A DNA stretch of 64,000 nucleotides, from the NCBI RefSeq assembly GCF_002368035.1, contig NZ_AP018222.1, forward strand, positions 3,651,534 through 3,715,533. Direction: 5' to 3'. Under the pieces are notes generated by a model. That model worked only from the letters and a program-made list of their open reading frames with translations, made no database searches and was not told the origin of the DNA. Shown piece after piece: positions 28,551 through 37,739 of the stretch. The translations under genes and the position numbers were made by a program. Positions within the stretch are counted from its first letter, which is position 1, and every line of letters starts with the position of its first letter. This stretch comes from Nostoc linckia NIES-25. GTDB taxonomy: Bacteria; Cyanobacteriota; Cyanobacteriia; Cyanobacteriales; Nostocaceae.

Positions 28551-28971
28551 AACTAATAGGGAGTGGGAGCGAAGGAACCAAAGGAAGCATGGGAAGCAAC
28601 TGTTGAAGGAGGCAGGAGGAAAAGAGAAAAGGAATAAATTTAATTAGACACGATAGATTCTGCTGAGTTTTCCACCAGTATTTTAGCTATTAAGTAACAA
28701 TACTAGGCATTGGTTATTGGTGCTGCATTGCAGGATGATTTTATGGATTTTACTTCGCGTCTTTTCACCTTTGCGTGAGACATTCATCTCTAGATTAGAC
28801 TTCTTGCTTTTATTGGGGAAAAGGGTAAGGGGTAAAGGGGAAAGCGGTAATAAAAACCCTTTTCCCTTTAACCTTTTCCCTTTCCCCCCCTCTTGCAAAA
28901 GTAACTTTTGCAAGAGGTCTATTCAGCAAGGGCCGTTATTTTCTATATCTCCCCATGCCTCATACCTCGTA
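28551..28971. other. intergenic gap with repeat copies
   Basis: A partial dispersed repeat (GGCAGGAGGAAAAG...AATAAATTTAATT, 28610-28645) is followed by a G/A-T/C rich repeat (28810-28888) and the CCTCTTGCAAAAG hairpin (28889-28917). No gene is seen between the two minus-strand genes. Confidence 0.6.
28889..28917. repeat. dispersed hairpin CCTCTTGCAAAAG (copy 2)
   Basis: A perfect 13-bp stem, CCTCTTGCAAAAG with CTTTTGCAAGAGG, has loop TAA and is followed by TCTATTCA as at 20909. For a minus-strand transcript it would lie downstream of the GNAT gene. Confidence 0.7.
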
Positions 28972-29913
28972 CTATCGCCAATCATCCATTGCAAAAACAT
29001 CTGGGCGATTGAATCCCGCTTCATTAGGTCTATGCATTGCAACTCCAATGATTTCACTGCGAAAACCACGAGCCAGCATCCTGCAATAGGCTTCGTCTCG
29101 ACTGGTATTAACGCCAGCTATTAAACGTGACATCCCTTGAGTTACAGTCAATGCTTCACACAAATCTAATAACTGCTCGAAACGTTGGGCTGCATTGTTT
29201 CCAGAATATACAGCACCAAATCTGACAAAGCAAGTATTACTACCAGCCTCAGTACCTGCGCCATAGTGACAAACTGCAAATCCTGACAAGCCTGCGTCAT
29301 CCCATAACAATACTGTATCGCCCAGTTCTTGAGTTTGAACTGTCTGAATTTCTGTTGATAAATCTAGTCCTTCATAAATAGAATTAGTGAGTTGAACAAT
29401 TGCTTTGAGAGTTTCAACGCGTTCATTCTCACTCATATGTGAATATCTATTTGTTTGGGGTATTGGCTGTAATTTTTGTACTTCTTTTGCCAAAATTGCT
29501 GTCAGAAAGCGCAGACGAAAGCCAAATTTTTGATATAGTATGTGATGCTTAGGACTTTGGGCAAAAGTAAATAATCCGATGGCAGAAGTATTACATTGAG
29601 TAAGGTAGGCGATCGCAGCTTCAATCAGATGTTGACCTACTCCTTGGTTCCAAAAGTCAGGATGAACGCTCAACGGCCCAAAATAGCCAAAGCTTCCCCA
29701 ATTTATTGCTAGGTTAGACCCAATTAATTTTCCATCAATCTTAGCAGCAAACACTGAACTTGGATTGGCTTTCCAGCGATGGTGTATGTAAGTAGCATCC
29801 CCGTAAAACTCGGTTGGTTCGGGCAGTCCCACAAAAGTACCAAAGGCCAACCGAAAAATGTGGTCAGCAGCAGCTAATTCATTTTCTTGGAGTAACGTAA
29901 TAGAAACACTCAT
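28972..29913 (-). CDS. tandem GNAT-fold N-acetyltransferase
   Basis: A 313-residue protein. The N-terminal half has a canonical acetyl-CoA-binding motif (LSVHPDFWNQGVGQHLIEAA) and the segment ILYQKFGFRLRF. The C-terminal half (about 190-305) looks like a second, degenerate GNAT unit (FGAVYSGNNAAQRFEQLL, EAYCRMLARGFRSE). Double-GNAT proteins act on small molecules or proteins, and the acceptor cannot be predicted. No partner gene is evident. Confidence 0.85.
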   Translation of the reverse strand: MSVSITLLQENELAAADHIFRLAFGTFVGLPEPTEFYGDATYIHHRWKANPSSVFAAKIDGKLIGSNLAINWGSFGYFGPLSVHPDFWNQGVGQHLIEAAIAYLTQCNTSAIGLFTFAQSPKHHILYQKFGFRLRFLTAILAKEVQKLQPIPQTNRYSHMSENERVETLKAIVQLTNSIYEGLDLSTEIQTVQTQELGDTVLLWDDAGLSGFAVCHYGAGTEAGSNTCFVRFGAVYSGNNAAQRFEQLLDLCEALTVTQGMSRLIAGVNTSRDEAYCRMLARGFRSEIIGVAMHRPNEAGFNRPDVFAMDDWR

Positions 29914-29967
29914 CTTTTTAAGAACTGCCTAGATTACAGCAATTTCTAGGAAATTAAACTCATAGCA

Positions 29968-29993
29968 TAGGGTAGCACAGCTGTGCTACCCTA
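29968..29993. repeat. dispersed palindrome (copy 4)
   Basis: TAGGGTAGCACAG and CTGTGCTACCCTA form a perfect 26-bp palindrome. It lies between the GNAT and TPR genes, both on the minus strand. Confidence 0.75.
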
Positions 29994-30046
29994 CATCGGC
30001 AACTTTTGTTTGCCAGTTTACTTACCCTATCTGCGAATAAATAAAG

Positions 30047-31069
30047 CTACAGAGAATCCATGAACTGCTCTACTTTTTCTAATAGTGGCTGATGTTCAAT
30101 TTTCTCAGCTAACTGTTGGGCATTTTCATAGCACAATCGTGCCATTTTTTTGCGTTTGGTTGTGGCGTAAAGGCTTCCCATGTTCAGCAAAGTGGAGATT
30201 TCTCCCAGAGAATCGCCCAGTTGTTGGTAAATGACAATGGCTTGTTTGTAGAACTTCATGGCTTGGCGATGCTGGGCGAGAATATTATGGGTAAAACCAA
30301 TGTTGTGAAGGGTTGTTGCAACGCCCGCTTTGTCGCCAATGGCTCGACGTGTCAAAAGAACTTGATAATAAAGCAACAGCGCTTGTTTGGGTTGTCCCAG
30401 ATCGCTATAAACTGAAGCAATATTATTTAAGGTGGTTGCTTCAGCAACTAAATTTTTCACAGCTCGTTGAATCGGCAGTGCTGCTTGAAAATATTCTAGA
30501 GCTTGGTCGAACTTGCCTAAAACGTTGTAGGCAAACCCAATGCCATTTAAAGTCGTTGCTTCGCCGGAAAAGTCACCTAGCAATCGACGCATTGTCAAAA
30601 TCTGGTTTTGTAGCAACAGTGCGCGTTTCGGTTCTCCTAGTCGCGTATAAATCAAAGCTACATCATTAAGAGTAGAAACTTCTCCTTGAATGTCTTGCAA
30701 TTGCCTGAAGATGAGAAGCGCTCGATCGAAATAGTCCAGTGCTTGGGAAAAGCGTCCAAGACGGCTGTAGGTAGAACCCAGATTGCTCAGTGCAGTTGCT
30801 TGCGCGGAAGCATTACCTATTTCAACAGCAACACTAAGGGCTTGTTGAAACCGCTCTAATGCACTTTGAGTTTGCCAGCAACCCAAATAAGCTAAACCAA
30901 GGTCATTCAATGTGTAGCCTTCTCTAACTCGGTCTGGGATTGCTCTTGCTAGCTGTAAATTCTGAGTCACAAGATCGAGGTACTCTTGAAATTTTCCCCG
31001 TTGGTAATAATGGTTTGCTTCATCGCGGCGTTGTTCCCACTGTTTAACTGGATTTAAAGATTGCGTCAT
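30047..31069 (-). CDS. tetratricopeptide-repeat protein
   Basis: A 340-residue soluble protein made almost entirely of about seven 40-residue TPR units, with consensus ATTLNNIGxxYxxLGxxxQALxxxxQAL (for example TALSNLGSTYSRLGRFSQAL). It is the same TPR_12 type as the protein at 7687-8787. The first 35 residues are a charged helix without signal peptide. It has no effector domain. It is probably a scaffold, with unknown partner. Confidence 0.85.
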   Translation of the reverse strand: MTQSLNPVKQWEQRRDEANHYYQRGKFQEYLDLVTQNLQLARAIPDRVREGYTLNDLGLAYLGCWQTQSALERFQQALSVAVEIGNASAQATALSNLGSTYSRLGRFSQALDYFDRALLIFRQLQDIQGEVSTLNDVALIYTRLGEPKRALLLQNQILTMRRLLGDFSGEATTLNGIGFAYNVLGKFDQALEYFQAALPIQRAVKNLVAEATTLNNIASVYSDLGQPKQALLLYYQVLLTRRAIGDKAGVATTLHNIGFTHNILAQHRQAMKFYKQAIVIYQQLGDSLGEISTLLNMGSLYATTKRKKMARLCYENAQQLAEKIEHQPLLEKVEQFMDSL

Positions 31070-32285
31070 CTGACCTCAGTTGCACTCTGCGATAAATAGG
31101 CGAGATATTTCTTGGGATGGACTTCTCTTAGGTTTCCCAAATTTGAGTTAATCTATATCTTCTACCTTTAGATATAAGACGTAAAGAGAGAAGTATGGTA
31201 TTGTTTCATACTTAAAAGCATACTTGTGAAGCAATTAATACAAATAACCACAGTAAGTATTAAACTGAGATGCTTGTAATATCAAGCCGTCTACGTAGAC
31301 CGCTGGATATAATTTTCTCTAAGATACTCTGTAAAGCCTATTTATCAAGTCAGACAGCAGCGAGCTTGCAGTTTACAGCTATTTTCAGGTAAATAGACCA
31401 CACGGCAGGGGCACAGCATTCCTCATTGGTGCCAACTTAACGTGAAACCCTGGTGAAAACGTGATGAGCGAGTTTTACTCACTTACCATCAAGATCCCCA
31501 TTACCCCACCCCGATTTTGTCTAAAGCCAAAATCGCCCCTCCCCTTAGCAAGGGGAGGGGTTGGGGGTGGGGTAAAACAATTGTGGGGCAACAGTTTAAG
31601 CTTGAGTTGACACCTATGAGCAACGTTCCTTACGACAGATGTGGTTGCAATACTTGTCGGGTTTTGGGGAAAAGGTGAAGGTGGGACCCCCTCTGGGGAT
31701 AAGGGGCGGGGGAAAGGGGAAAGAAAAAACCTTTAACCTTTACCCTTTAACCTTTTCCCCAAATCCAATTCCGAGTTAAAAATCCACAAAGCGAGCAGTA
31801 TTGGATGTGGTTCAAATACGTGAAAACTACTGTAAGACAAGAACACCAAATTTTTAATTTGGTCGCTCTCCCTATTTTTGGGTCACCAATCGCCAACTGA
31901 GGTAAAACCCTGTGTATGGAGTAAGGAAGGCAAGGATTTTGCTGGCAAGTGCGTTGTGTACGTTACTCCACAGGTAGCCTTTAAGATATGCGTCCATACC
32001 AGGGAATGGGGAAGGCATTCTACAACTTCGCTTGAGTGACTTTTAGTCTACAGAACTTACGCACACGTAAGGCTCTGGCATTTAACACGGTACATCTTTT
32101 TGTGTTGGCTGTTGAAGTTGACCGTTAGCAGTCAAGGAACCTTATGAAAGGCAAATCTGGATACTTGACGATCGCAAAATGTAAACCAGTGAAAACAGAT
32201 AATATTGTATAGTGTTTGGCTATGCGATCGAACTAACAAGTATTAAAAGTGTGTTTTTAGGAAACATGAATATAATGCTCTTATT
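31070..32285. other. 1.2-kb gap, no gene supported
   Basis: It contains the palindrome TCTACGTAGA (31290-31299), a 187-bp MITE-like element (31428-31614) and a G/A-T/C repeat (31667-31760). At about 32051 a short ACTTACGCACACGTAAG inverted repeat resembles the 94-bp MITE end. I saw no coding frame with family features. Decayed mobile DNA is likely. Confidence 0.5.
31428..31614. mobile_element. GGTGTCAAC MITE-like element (copy 1, 187 bp)
   Basis: The outer ends GGTGCCAACTTAA and TTGAGTTGACACC are inverted. Inside, ACCCCACCCC and GGGGTGGGGT form a second inverted pair around CCCCTCCCCTTAGCAAGGGG. It is highly similar along its length to 40692-40874 (about 80-85% by eye). No coding capacity. 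Confidence 0.75.
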
Positions 32286-34169
32286 ATGAGCATCTACCAA
32301 TCTCTCAAAAAAAAATCATACACACAACACGGTCGCGGTGAAAATGACTGGCGGTTGTTTCTGCGTTTAGTGCCTTATGCCCGTCGCTATAGCGGACTGT
32401 TGGCACTTTCGATGTTCTTACTCGTGCCGATCGCCATTGCCAATGCCGTACAACCGCTGTTAATTGGACAAATTATCTCCTTAATTCGCAAGGAACCAAG
32501 TACTTACGAATTCTTGAGGAATCGCCCGTTCCCGCAAGCGCTAAATATTTTAGAAGGGTTGTTACTGGTTGCCATCGCCATCCGATTAGTGTTTACAGGC
32601 TATCAGGGCTATCTCGTACAAAAGTTAGGGCAACAAATCACCACAGCAATTCGCCAAGACTTATTCCATCATGTAACATCTCTAGCGGTACGTTTTTTTG
32701 ACAGGACGCCCGTAGGTAAATTAATTACCAGAATTACCAGTGATGTAGAAGTCTTAGGCGATGTCTTTTCTACTGGGGCCATCGGTATTGTTTCCGATTT
32801 GTTCTCGATGCTGGTGGTTATAGCTTTAATGCTTTCTCTTCAATGGCAACTTGCTTGCTTGTTACTATTGATGCTGTTACCAATTACGTGGGTGACAATT
32901 TACTTACAGAAACAGTATCGCAAAGCTAATTACAAAGGGCGGGAAGAACTTTCTATACTCAATTCACAACTACAAGAGAATGTAGTCGGTATTAACGTAG
33001 TGCAGCTGTTCCGCAGAGAAAAATTTAATGCCGAATTATTTCGTGCTACCAACAGCCGCTACACTCAGCAAGTAGATAAAACTATCTTTTACGATTCAGC
33101 TGTTTCTGCCACTTTAGAATGGATTGGACTGGTGGCGATCGCAGGTGTTTTATGGTTGGGTGGTTTGATGCTTTTAGATAAAGAGTTGACTTTTGGTACT
33201 TTATCAGCATTTATTTTATATGCCCAACGATTATTCGACCCGTTAAGAAACTTTGCCGAAAAATTTACCGTAATTCAAGCTGGTTTTACTGCCATTGAAC
33301 GCGTCGGCGATATATTAGATGAACCGATAGAAATCCGCGATCGGGCGAATGTACGCTACTCAATTCTGGATGCTAAATTCGGTTACATAGACGAGATAGT
33401 TGCCAATTTAGAATCTCCCGATCTAGAATCGCCACCGGAACTGGGAGAAATTCGTTTTGAACACGTTTGGTTTGCTTATAAAAACGATGATTATGTCATT
33501 AAAGATTTAGATTTCACCATTCATCCTGGTGAAAAAGTCGCATTAGTCGGCCCGACAGGCGCGGGTAAAACTTCTATCATTCGGCTTTTGTGCCGTCTTT
33601 ACGAACCCACCCAAGGACGCATTCTCATTGATGGCATAGATATTAAAGAAGTACCACAAGCGGAACTGCGGCGTTACATGGCAGTAATTTTACAAGACGG
33701 TTTTGTCTTTGCCGGCGATGTGAAAAGCAACATTTCTTTAGGCGATGGTTATACAATTGAACAGATTCAACAAGCAGCTGAAAAAACCAACATTGCCCAG
33801 TTTATAGAAGATTTACCCAATAGCTACGATACTCAACTTCGAGAAAGAGGCACAAATATTTCTAGCGGACAAAAGCAACTTTTAGCCTTTGCTCGTGCTG
33901 CCATTCGCGATCCGCAAATTTTAGTATTAGATGAAGCCACCGCTAGTTTAGATGTTGGCACAGAAGCTTTAATTCAAGAAGCATTAGATCAGCTTTTGTT
34001 CAGACGCACCGCGATTATTATCGCTCACCGTTTGTCTACAATTCGCAATGTAGACCGGATTTTTGTTTTGAAGCGCGGCGAATTAATCGAACAAGGAAGT
34101 CACGAACAATTACTACAACAAGGTGGACTTTATGCCACTTTACATAACTTGCAGATGTTAGGAACTTAG
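32286..34169 (+). CDS. ABC exporter, fused permease and ATPase
   Basis: A 627-residue half-transporter of the MsbA/MdlB-like type. The six-helix membrane domain (about 35-340) contains GYLVQKLGQQITTAIRQDLF and DRTPVGKLITRITSDVEV. The nucleotide-binding domain has Walker A GPTGAGKT (422-429), signature NISSGQKQLLAFARA (second signature glycine kept) and Walker B ILVLDEATASLD. A roughly 45-residue acidic insert precedes the NBD. It probably works as a dimer exporting lipid or drug, with substrate unknown. It has no adjacent partner. Confidence 0.92.
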   Translation: MSIYQSLKKKSYTQHGRGENDWRLFLRLVPYARRYSGLLALSMFLLVPIAIANAVQPLLIGQIISLIRKEPSTYEFLRNRPFPQALNILEGLLLVAIAIRLVFTGYQGYLVQKLGQQITTAIRQDLFHHVTSLAVRFFDRTPVGKLITRITSDVEVLGDVFSTGAIGIVSDLFSMLVVIALMLSLQWQLACLLLLMLLPITWVTIYLQKQYRKANYKGREELSILNSQLQENVVGINVVQLFRREKFNAELFRATNSRYTQQVDKTIFYDSAVSATLEWIGLVAIAGVLWLGGLMLLDKELTFGTLSAFILYAQRLFDPLRNFAEKFTVIQAGFTAIERVGDILDEPIEIRDRANVRYSILDAKFGYIDEIVANLESPDLESPPELGEIRFEHVWFAYKNDDYVIKDLDFTIHPGEKVALVGPTGAGKTSIIRLLCRLYEPTQGRILIDGIDIKEVPQAELRRYMAVILQDGFVFAGDVKSNISLGDGYTIEQIQQAAEKTNIAQFIEDLPNSYDTQLRERGTNISSGQKQLLAFARAAIRDPQILVLDEATASLDVGTEALIQEALDQLLFRRTAIIIAHRLSTIRNVDRIFVLKRGELIEQGSHEQLLQQGGLYATLHNLQMLGT

Positions 34170-34275
34170 GGAAGGAGTTTATTGTTTCAATATGCCAGAA
34201 ATTCAAACCAAAGTTTTTATGCAGTAAGATTTGTCGCTGATATAGCAATTCTCAGTCAAATGAGTACAGAAAATT

Positions 34276-34303
34276 GTAGGGGCGCAAAGCTTTGCGCCCC
34301 TAC
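34276..34303. repeat. dispersed palindrome (copy 5, perfect 28 bp)
   Basis: GTAGGGGCGCAAAG and CTTTGCGCCCCTAC are exact inverse copies. It lies between convergent genes (the ABC exporter and purQ), where a bidirectional terminator would be useful. Confidence 0.8.
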
Positions 34304-34335
34304 CTTAAACCTTTAATAAGGCGCAAACATCAACT

Positions 34336-35013
34336 TTAAACCAACGCTGCCACCTTCTCTAACAATCCTTGAAACAACTTTAAGCCATCGCTATTGCCCA
34401 ACGTCGCATCAGACGCCCTTTCTGGGTGCGGCATCATGCCCAAGACATTGCCGCGGCGATCGCAAATCCCCGCAATGTTGTTCAATGAACCGTTGGGGTT
34501 CTCTCCAACATAGCGGAACAACACTTGTCCGTTATCTTCAATTGCTGCCAGAGTCGCCGCGTCTGCGTAGAATCGTCCTTCGCCGTGGGCAATGGGCAAA
34601 GTGATAACTTCATCGCTGTTATAAGCTTGCGTCCAAGGGAGGTTGGTACGGTCAACTTTTATCGAAACGCGATCGCAGATAAAATGCAAATCTCGATTTT
34701 TGGTCAACACTCCCGGTAAAAGACCTGCTTCAGTTAATACCTGAAACCCATTACAAATACCGAGGACAAACTTACCCTTTTGGGCATGTTCGATAACCTG
34801 CTGCATCACAGGGGAAAACCGGGCGATGGCGCCACAGCGGAGATAATCGCCGTAACTAAAGCCACCTGGTATAACAATCACATCCAAATCGGCAATGTCC
34901 GTGTCTTGATGCCAAACCATGCGAGTTGGTTGCCCCAACAAATCTCTGGTGACATAAGCGACATCGCGATCGCAATTAGAACCGGGAAAAACAACAACAC
35001 CGAATTTAGTCAT
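34336..35013 (-). CDS. purQ: phosphoribosylformylglycinamidine synthase subunit PurQ
   Basis: The glutaminase subunit (225 residues) of the three-part FGAM synthase of purine synthesis; it supplies ammonia to PurL. The class I amidotransferase triad is visible, with nucleophile C87 in GICNGFQVL and the His/Glu of MMPHPERA. It follows purS on the same strand with a 139-bp gap filled by a G/A-rich repeat. purL is not in the window. Confidence 0.97.
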   Translation of the reverse strand: MTKFGVVVFPGSNCDRDVAYVTRDLLGQPTRMVWHQDTDIADLDVIVIPGGFSYGDYLRCGAIARFSPVMQQVIEHAQKGKFVLGICNGFQVLTEAGLLPGVLTKNRDLHFICDRVSIKVDRTNLPWTQAYNSDEVITLPIAHGEGRFYADAATLAAIEDNGQVLFRYVGENPNGSLNNIAGICDRRGNVLGMMPHPERASDATLGNSDGLKLFQGLLEKVAALV

Positions 35014-35017
35014 TTGT

Positions 35018-35093
35018 CAATGGGAAAGGGGAAAGGGGAAGGGGGAAAGGGGAAAGGGGAAAGGGGAAGGGGGAAAGGGGAAAGGGGAAAGGC
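35018..35093. repeat. GGGGAAA tandem repeat between purS and purQ
   Basis: About ten units of GGGGAAA with occasional GGGGGAA variants. On the transcript strand it is CCCCTTT and ends immediately before the purQ ATG, leaving no purine-rich ribosome site there. Confidence 0.85.
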
Positions 35094-35152
35094 ATTGATT
35101 TTTAATTGTTCTCCTCTGCTTCCCTGCTCCTGCGCTGCTCACTCCCTATCCC

Positions 35153-35431
35153 CTAAAACACGCCTGTCTGTGATTCAACTTCAATCAACTCAAAGCGATA
35201 ATTTTCAATCACCGGATTTGCTAGCATTTGGTCGCAGATGTTATTGAGGTCTTGACGCGCTTTTTTCTCATCGGGGGAGACGATGAGTAGTTCAATGTAC
35301 TTACCAATCCTGACTTGTTCAACGTTAGCGTATCCCATTTGCTGAAGGCCGGATTGTACAGCGACACCAGCAGGGTCTAAGACTGAAGGACGAAGTGTCA
35401 CATGAATTTTGGCTAGATACTTCCTTTGCAC
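35153..35431 (-). CDS. purS: phosphoribosylformylglycinamidine synthase subunit PurS
   Basis: The small structural subunit (92 residues) that joins PurL and PurQ. It has the typical KIHVTLRPSVLDPAGVAVQ and ANPVIENYRFEL. Together with purQ it forms a conserved purS-purQ pair on the minus strand. Confidence 0.95.
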   Translation of the reverse strand: MQRKYLAKIHVTLRPSVLDPAGVAVQSGLQQMGYANVEQVRIGKYIELLIVSPDEKKARQDLNNICDQMLANPVIENYRFELIEVESQTGVF

Positions 35432-35576
35432 GGCTTTTTGCTGAATGCTGCGATCGCTATACTATAACTTTCTGTTCCAACTGAGTGAAAATAAGATTAC
35501 GAAGCAGTTAGAGTTAGTTTATTAATTATTCATTCCAACAGCTTCAAATTCCAGTGGCATATTTAAATAATTGTCT

Positions 35577-35960
35577 ATGACAGTCATACGCACCCGCAGT
35601 CAAGACCGTATTTTGAACCTGCTAAAAACTATCAAAAAAGGCATTTCTGCCCAGGATATTTATGTAGAACTACGCAACAGCAATCAAGGTATGGGTTTAG
35701 CGACGGTTTATCGTTCCCTAGAAGCCTTAAAGCTAGAAGGGATGGTACAAATGCGGAATTTGGCTAACGGTGAAGCCCTTTACAGCCTAACGCAGCAAGA
35801 CAAACACCACCTTACTTGCTTACAATGCGGCACCTCAATTCAAATTAATCAATGCCCAGTCCATAACCTAGAAGACCAGTTAGAAACCAACCATAAATTT
35901 AAAATTTTTTACCACACCCTGGAGTTTTTTGGCTTGTGTAGCCAATGTCAAAGTTTGTAA
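35577..35960 (+). CDS. zur: Fur-family metalloregulator, probably Zur
   Basis: A 127-residue repressor, start ATG 35577 (TTG two codons earlier is possible). The winged helix contains GLATVYRSLEALKLEGMV. The dimerisation domain has two CxxC pairs (CLQCG and CSQC), a structural zinc site, with HHLTC and HTLEFFGLC as metal ligands. The short N-terminus and FFGLC ending resemble cyanobacterial Zur more than Fur or PerR, but I could not find a Zur box nearby. It is divergent from purS. Confidence 0.75.
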   Translation: MTVIRTRSQDRILNLLKTIKKGISAQDIYVELRNSNQGMGLATVYRSLEALKLEGMVQMRNLANGEALYSLTQQDKHHLTCLQCGTSIQINQCPVHNLEDQLETNHKFKIFYHTLEFFGLCSQCQSL

Positions 35961-35966
35961 CGGGCA

Positions 35967-36061
35967 TCTCTTGAGGCAGGGGAAAAGGTTAAAGGTTAAA
36001 GGGAAAAGGAATAAATTTAATCTTTCCCTTTTTCCCCTTACCCCTTTCCCTTTTCCCATGT
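35967..36061. repeat. dispersed purine/pyrimidine repeat (copy 3)
   Basis: The core AAAGGTTAAAGG...AATAAATTTAATCTTTCCC followed by CCTTACCCCTTTCCC is the cleanest copy of this family. It lies between the convergent regulator and SPFH genes. Confidence 0.85.
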
Positions 36062-36082
36062 CCCCTTCCCCCTCTCCCCTCC

Positions 36083-37093
36083 TCATCCAGGGCGATTATT
36101 ATTCCCCAGCGATATTTCTCCAGTGAACAATGGGTTAGAGTTGCCATTAGTAGTATCGGCAACAATCGAGCGCATCCCCTCTAAAGTGGCAGGAATAGTG
36201 CGCGGGTCCATAAACATTACCTTGCTGCTTTCGCTGCTGCCAATCTTTGTACCCATTTCTAAATAATTTTGGGCGAGTAAGAATTGCAACGCTTGTTGTG
36301 CGTTTGCTTCAGATTTGAGAGTATTGGTAATAATTTGCAGTGCTTCTGCGGTTGCTTGGGCTTTGAGAACTTGTTGCTGACGTTCCGCTTGCGCTTGCAA
36401 AACAATGGTTTTTTGTTGCGCTTCTGCTTGCAGAATTGTCGCTTTTTGACGAGCTTCCGCATCTAGGATTTGTGCCTCAGCTTTACCTCTAGCACTATTA
36501 ATGGCAGCTTCCCGTTCGCCCTCAGAATTGAGAATTGCTGCCCGTCGGCGTCGTTCTGCTGACATTTGCAATTCCATTGATTCTTGGACTGCTTGGGAAG
36601 GAATAATATCGCGCAGTTCTACCCGCGTCACCTTTACACCCCAAGGATCGGTAGCAACGTCTAAATCCCTTAACAAGAGTTCATTGATTTGGTTACGGGC
36701 AGTAAAAGTTTGATCTAACTCTAGCTGTCCCATTTCCGAGCGAATTTGAGTCAGCACCAAATTCACCATCGCCGACTGGAGATTTTCCACCTTATACCAG
36801 GCCCTTTCCATATCGACGATGCGCCAATAAACCACCGCATCTACTTCAATGCTCACGTTGTCGCGGGTGATGCATTTTTGGGGAGGAATATCTAAAACTT
36901 TTTCGCGGATGGTTTCTTTGTAAACAACTTTATCTAGAAAAGGAATGACAAAACTCAGACCTGGTTCTAGCTTTTTGTTATAACTACCCAATCTTTCCAC
37001 CAAAGCTTCATTACCTTGATTGACAACTTTCACAGACCCCGCTACAGCAGAACCACCAAGGGCTAAAAAGACTAGTAAAAATAATTGTTCCAT
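36083..37093 (-). CDS. SPFH/stomatin-like (QmcA-type) membrane protein
   Basis: A 336-residue protein with one N-terminal membrane helix, a band-7 domain (about 25-190, with GLSFVIPFLDKVVYKE and TRVELRDI) and a long coiled coil of Ala/Gln/Glu repeats (about 190-270). Such proteins form large membrane microdomain assemblies. Upstream lies an NfeD gene on the same strand, the usual partner of this family, so the two probably act together in membrane quality control. Confidence 0.92.
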   Translation of the reverse strand: MEQLFLLVFLALGGSAVAGSVKVVNQGNEALVERLGSYNKKLEPGLSFVIPFLDKVVYKETIREKVLDIPPQKCITRDNVSIEVDAVVYWRIVDMERAWYKVENLQSAMVNLVLTQIRSEMGQLELDQTFTARNQINELLLRDLDVATDPWGVKVTRVELRDIIPSQAVQESMELQMSAERRRRAAILNSEGEREAAINSARGKAEAQILDAEARQKATILQAEAQQKTIVLQAQAERQQQVLKAQATAEALQIITNTLKSEANAQQALQFLLAQNYLEMGTKIGSSESSKVMFMDPRTIPATLEGMRSIVADTTNGNSNPLFTGEISLGNNNRPG

Positions 37094-37189
37094 TTTGAAT
37101 CTCCTGATTTTTTTAATTAAATATCTATCACTAGAAAGGGGAAATATCGGGGAATGGGGAGGAGGCAGGGGGCAGGGGGCAGGGGGGCA

Positions 37190-37296
37190 GGGGGGCAGGG
37201 GAAAAGGTTAAAGGTAAAAGGGAAGAGGAATAAATTTAATCTTTCCCCTTTTCCCCTTACCCCTTACCCTTTCCCTTTCCTCATCCCCTGTTTGCC
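37190..37296. repeat. dispersed purine/pyrimidine repeat (copy 4)
   Basis: Preceded by GGCAGGGGGCAGGGGG units (37160-37200), then the family core and the TGTTTGCCCA end. It lies inside the nfeD-SPFH pair. Confidence 0.8.
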
Positions 37297-37304
37297 CACT
37301 CGCA

Positions 37305-37739
37305 TTACGAATGCAGCAAATTTTCCGGTATCACAATCAAAGTTGTGCCTTCTCTTCTGACTACATAAACTCTTTGATGGGGCGCTATGCTGAATTTGTC
37401 ATCGTCACATCGTGCTTGCCAAGAGTTTCCCTCGTACAGGACTCGCCCTGCTTTTCCAGGTGGAATTTCTGTTAGAGTTTCAGCTATGACTGCATCTTGA
37501 ATTTTTGACTTGCGTCGTCGCGGTTGCAAAAAGCGGCGGGAAAGCAGAACTAGTGTTGTAGAAAGCAACAGCCAAACTACAACTTGCAACCATACACTTG
37601 TTAAACCGACTCCAGACAGCAGCGCCACGATAAAAGCGCTAGTTCCCATCATGAAGGCAACAAACGCTGATGGTAAGAACAGTTCGGTTAAACATAGAAC
37701 TGCTCCTGCAAGAAGCCAAATTAAAGTAAAACTTGGCAT
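37305..37739 (-). CDS. NfeD-family membrane protein
   Basis: A 144-residue protein with three or four N-terminal hydrophobic helices and a C-terminal OB-fold domain (PPGKAGRVLYEGNSWQARCDD, then VYVVRREGTTLIVIP). This is the short NfeD form lacking the ClpP-like protease domain. It is the expected partner of the SPFH gene downstream, separated by a 211-bp repeat-rich spacer. Confidence 0.9.
   Translation of the reverse strand: MPSFTLIWLLAGAVLCLTELFLPSAFVAFMMGTSAFIVALLSGVGLTSVWLQVVVWLLLSTTLVLLSRRFLQPRRRKSKIQDAVIAETLTEIPPGKAGRVLYEGNSWQARCDDDKFSIAPHQRVYVVRREGTTLIVIPENLLHS

Noticed and set aside
32051..32075. Third copy of the 94-bp MITE
   Set aside because: Only about 12 bases resemble the terminal repeat (ACTTACGCA), with no matching interior or target duplication.
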